The notes below the pieces were generated by a model. That model did not search any database. It had not been told where the DNA came from and saw nothing but the letters and a program-made list of their open reading frames with translations. Positions 14,123 to 14,477 of a stretch of DNA of 14,477 nt are shown here, piece after piece. A program made the position numbers and the translations under genes. Position 1 is the stretch's first letter, and each line of letters starts with the position of its first letter. Source of the DNA: UBA940 sp964464465 (lineage in GTDB: Bacteria; Bacteroidota; Bacteroidia; Bacteroidales; Rikenellaceae); contig CAYXGF010000045.1 of NCBI GenBank assembly GCA_964464465.1, positions 1 through 14,477 of the forward strand, written 5' to 3'.

Positions 14123-14477
14123 ATGAAAAAAATTTTTATGGCGCTTCTTGCTTCGGCAGCTCTTTTCGCAAGCTGTACGAAAGACAACACCGAGTTGCAG
14201 GACGGCGGTCAGACGGCGTTGATTCCCGTTAGATTCACTGTCGACCAGGTGGCCAAGGCAACGCGTGTGAGCGGTACGGCTTTCGAGGTCGGAGACCAGG
14301 TGGGCATGTTCATTACCAAGACCGGAGAAGATGCTCCTTATGTAGACAATGTGAAATTCACCGTGACGGAGAGCGGCGTTCTCGAACCCGAATCTCCCGT
14401 ATATTACCCGGCAGACAGAAGCCGTGTGTCCGTTGTGGCATACTATCCGTATTCGGACGGCGGAAAGACGGTTATAG
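14123..14477 (+). CDS. Fimbrillin-family lipoprotein 4, truncated by window end
   Basis: Only 118 codons are present. The N-terminus MKKIFMALLASAALFASC has a lipobox (C18) followed by TKDN. A conserved Arg, R48 (ATRVSGTAF), precedes FEVGDQVGMFI, and YYPADRSRVSVVAYYPYSDG is the typical fimbrillin strand pair. The visible part is clearly paralogous to the three preceding genes. Whether it carries the same C-terminal module cannot be seen. It starts 40 nt after gene 3 and shares a 16-nt start region with it (14114-14129 versus 11827-11842), so the operon extends beyond the window. Confidence 0.85.
   Translation, partial: MKKIFMALLASAALFASCTKDNTELQDGGQTALIPVRFTVDQVAKATRVSGTAFEVGDQVGMFITKTGEDAPYVDNVKFTVTESGVLEPESPVYYPADRSRVSVVAYYPYSDGGKTVI

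Noticed and set aside
1..14477. CRISPR arrays, insertion sequences, toxin-antitoxin or restriction modules
   Set aside because: No regular direct repeats, transposase or nuclease genes, or small paired genes were found on either strand.

Overview
The window looks like a chromosomal segment from a Bacteroidales bacterium, most likely an Alistipes-like member of the Rikenellaceae. Evidence: several TAnnTTTG (-7 type) promoter boxes that are typical of Bacteroidota, moderately high GC, DUF1573 and fimbrillin-family lipoproteins, and translation starts in A-rich leaders without strong Shine-Dalgarno sites. The genus is an inference; the phylum-level assignment is well supported.

Left part, minus strand (about 3011 down to 1): a tight four-gene operon. 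In transcription order it encodes a ProXp-ala-type Ala-tRNA(Pro) deacylase, an exported DUF1573 protein, and the two subunits of an NfnAB/SudAB-type flavoprotein oxidoreductase. The large subunit, GltA-like, runs off the left edge. Gaps are 1, 19 and 4 nt.

Divergent from it on the plus strand is a YbaK/EbsC-type Cys-tRNA(Pro) deacylase gene. The 93-nt spacer holds two back-to-back TATCTTTG boxes, one per direction. Two editing enzymes for mischarged tRNA(Pro) thus appear to share a control region.

Middle part, plus strand: a tRNA-Asn(GTT) with its own promoter and an intrinsic terminator, then ilvA (threonine ammonia-lyase, one C-terminal ACT-like domain) and asnB (glutamine-hydrolysing asparagine synthetase). 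A stem-loop terminator lies downstream of asnB in a 389-bp intergenic region that also serves as upstream region for the next cluster.

Right part, plus strand (7392 to the end): at least four tandem paralogous lipoproteins, the last cut by the window edge. Each has a lipobox, an acidic or Lys-Asp stretch just after the lipid cysteine (resembling the Bacteroidota surface-export signal), a conserved Arg at residue 44-48, and a fimbrillin (Mfa-like) domain. The three complete ones add a long C-terminal module with fixed motifs (WSWHIW, MDRNLGA, YQWGRKDP, YDPCPxG, RCxKE) separated by highly divergent segments. This module resembles FISUMP (Fib_succ_major) / C-type-lectin-like domains. The likely role is surface fimbriae or adhesins; no usher, protease, recombinase or diversity-generating reverse transcriptase is present in the window. 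This array is the most interesting accessory feature, though its individual domains belong to known families.
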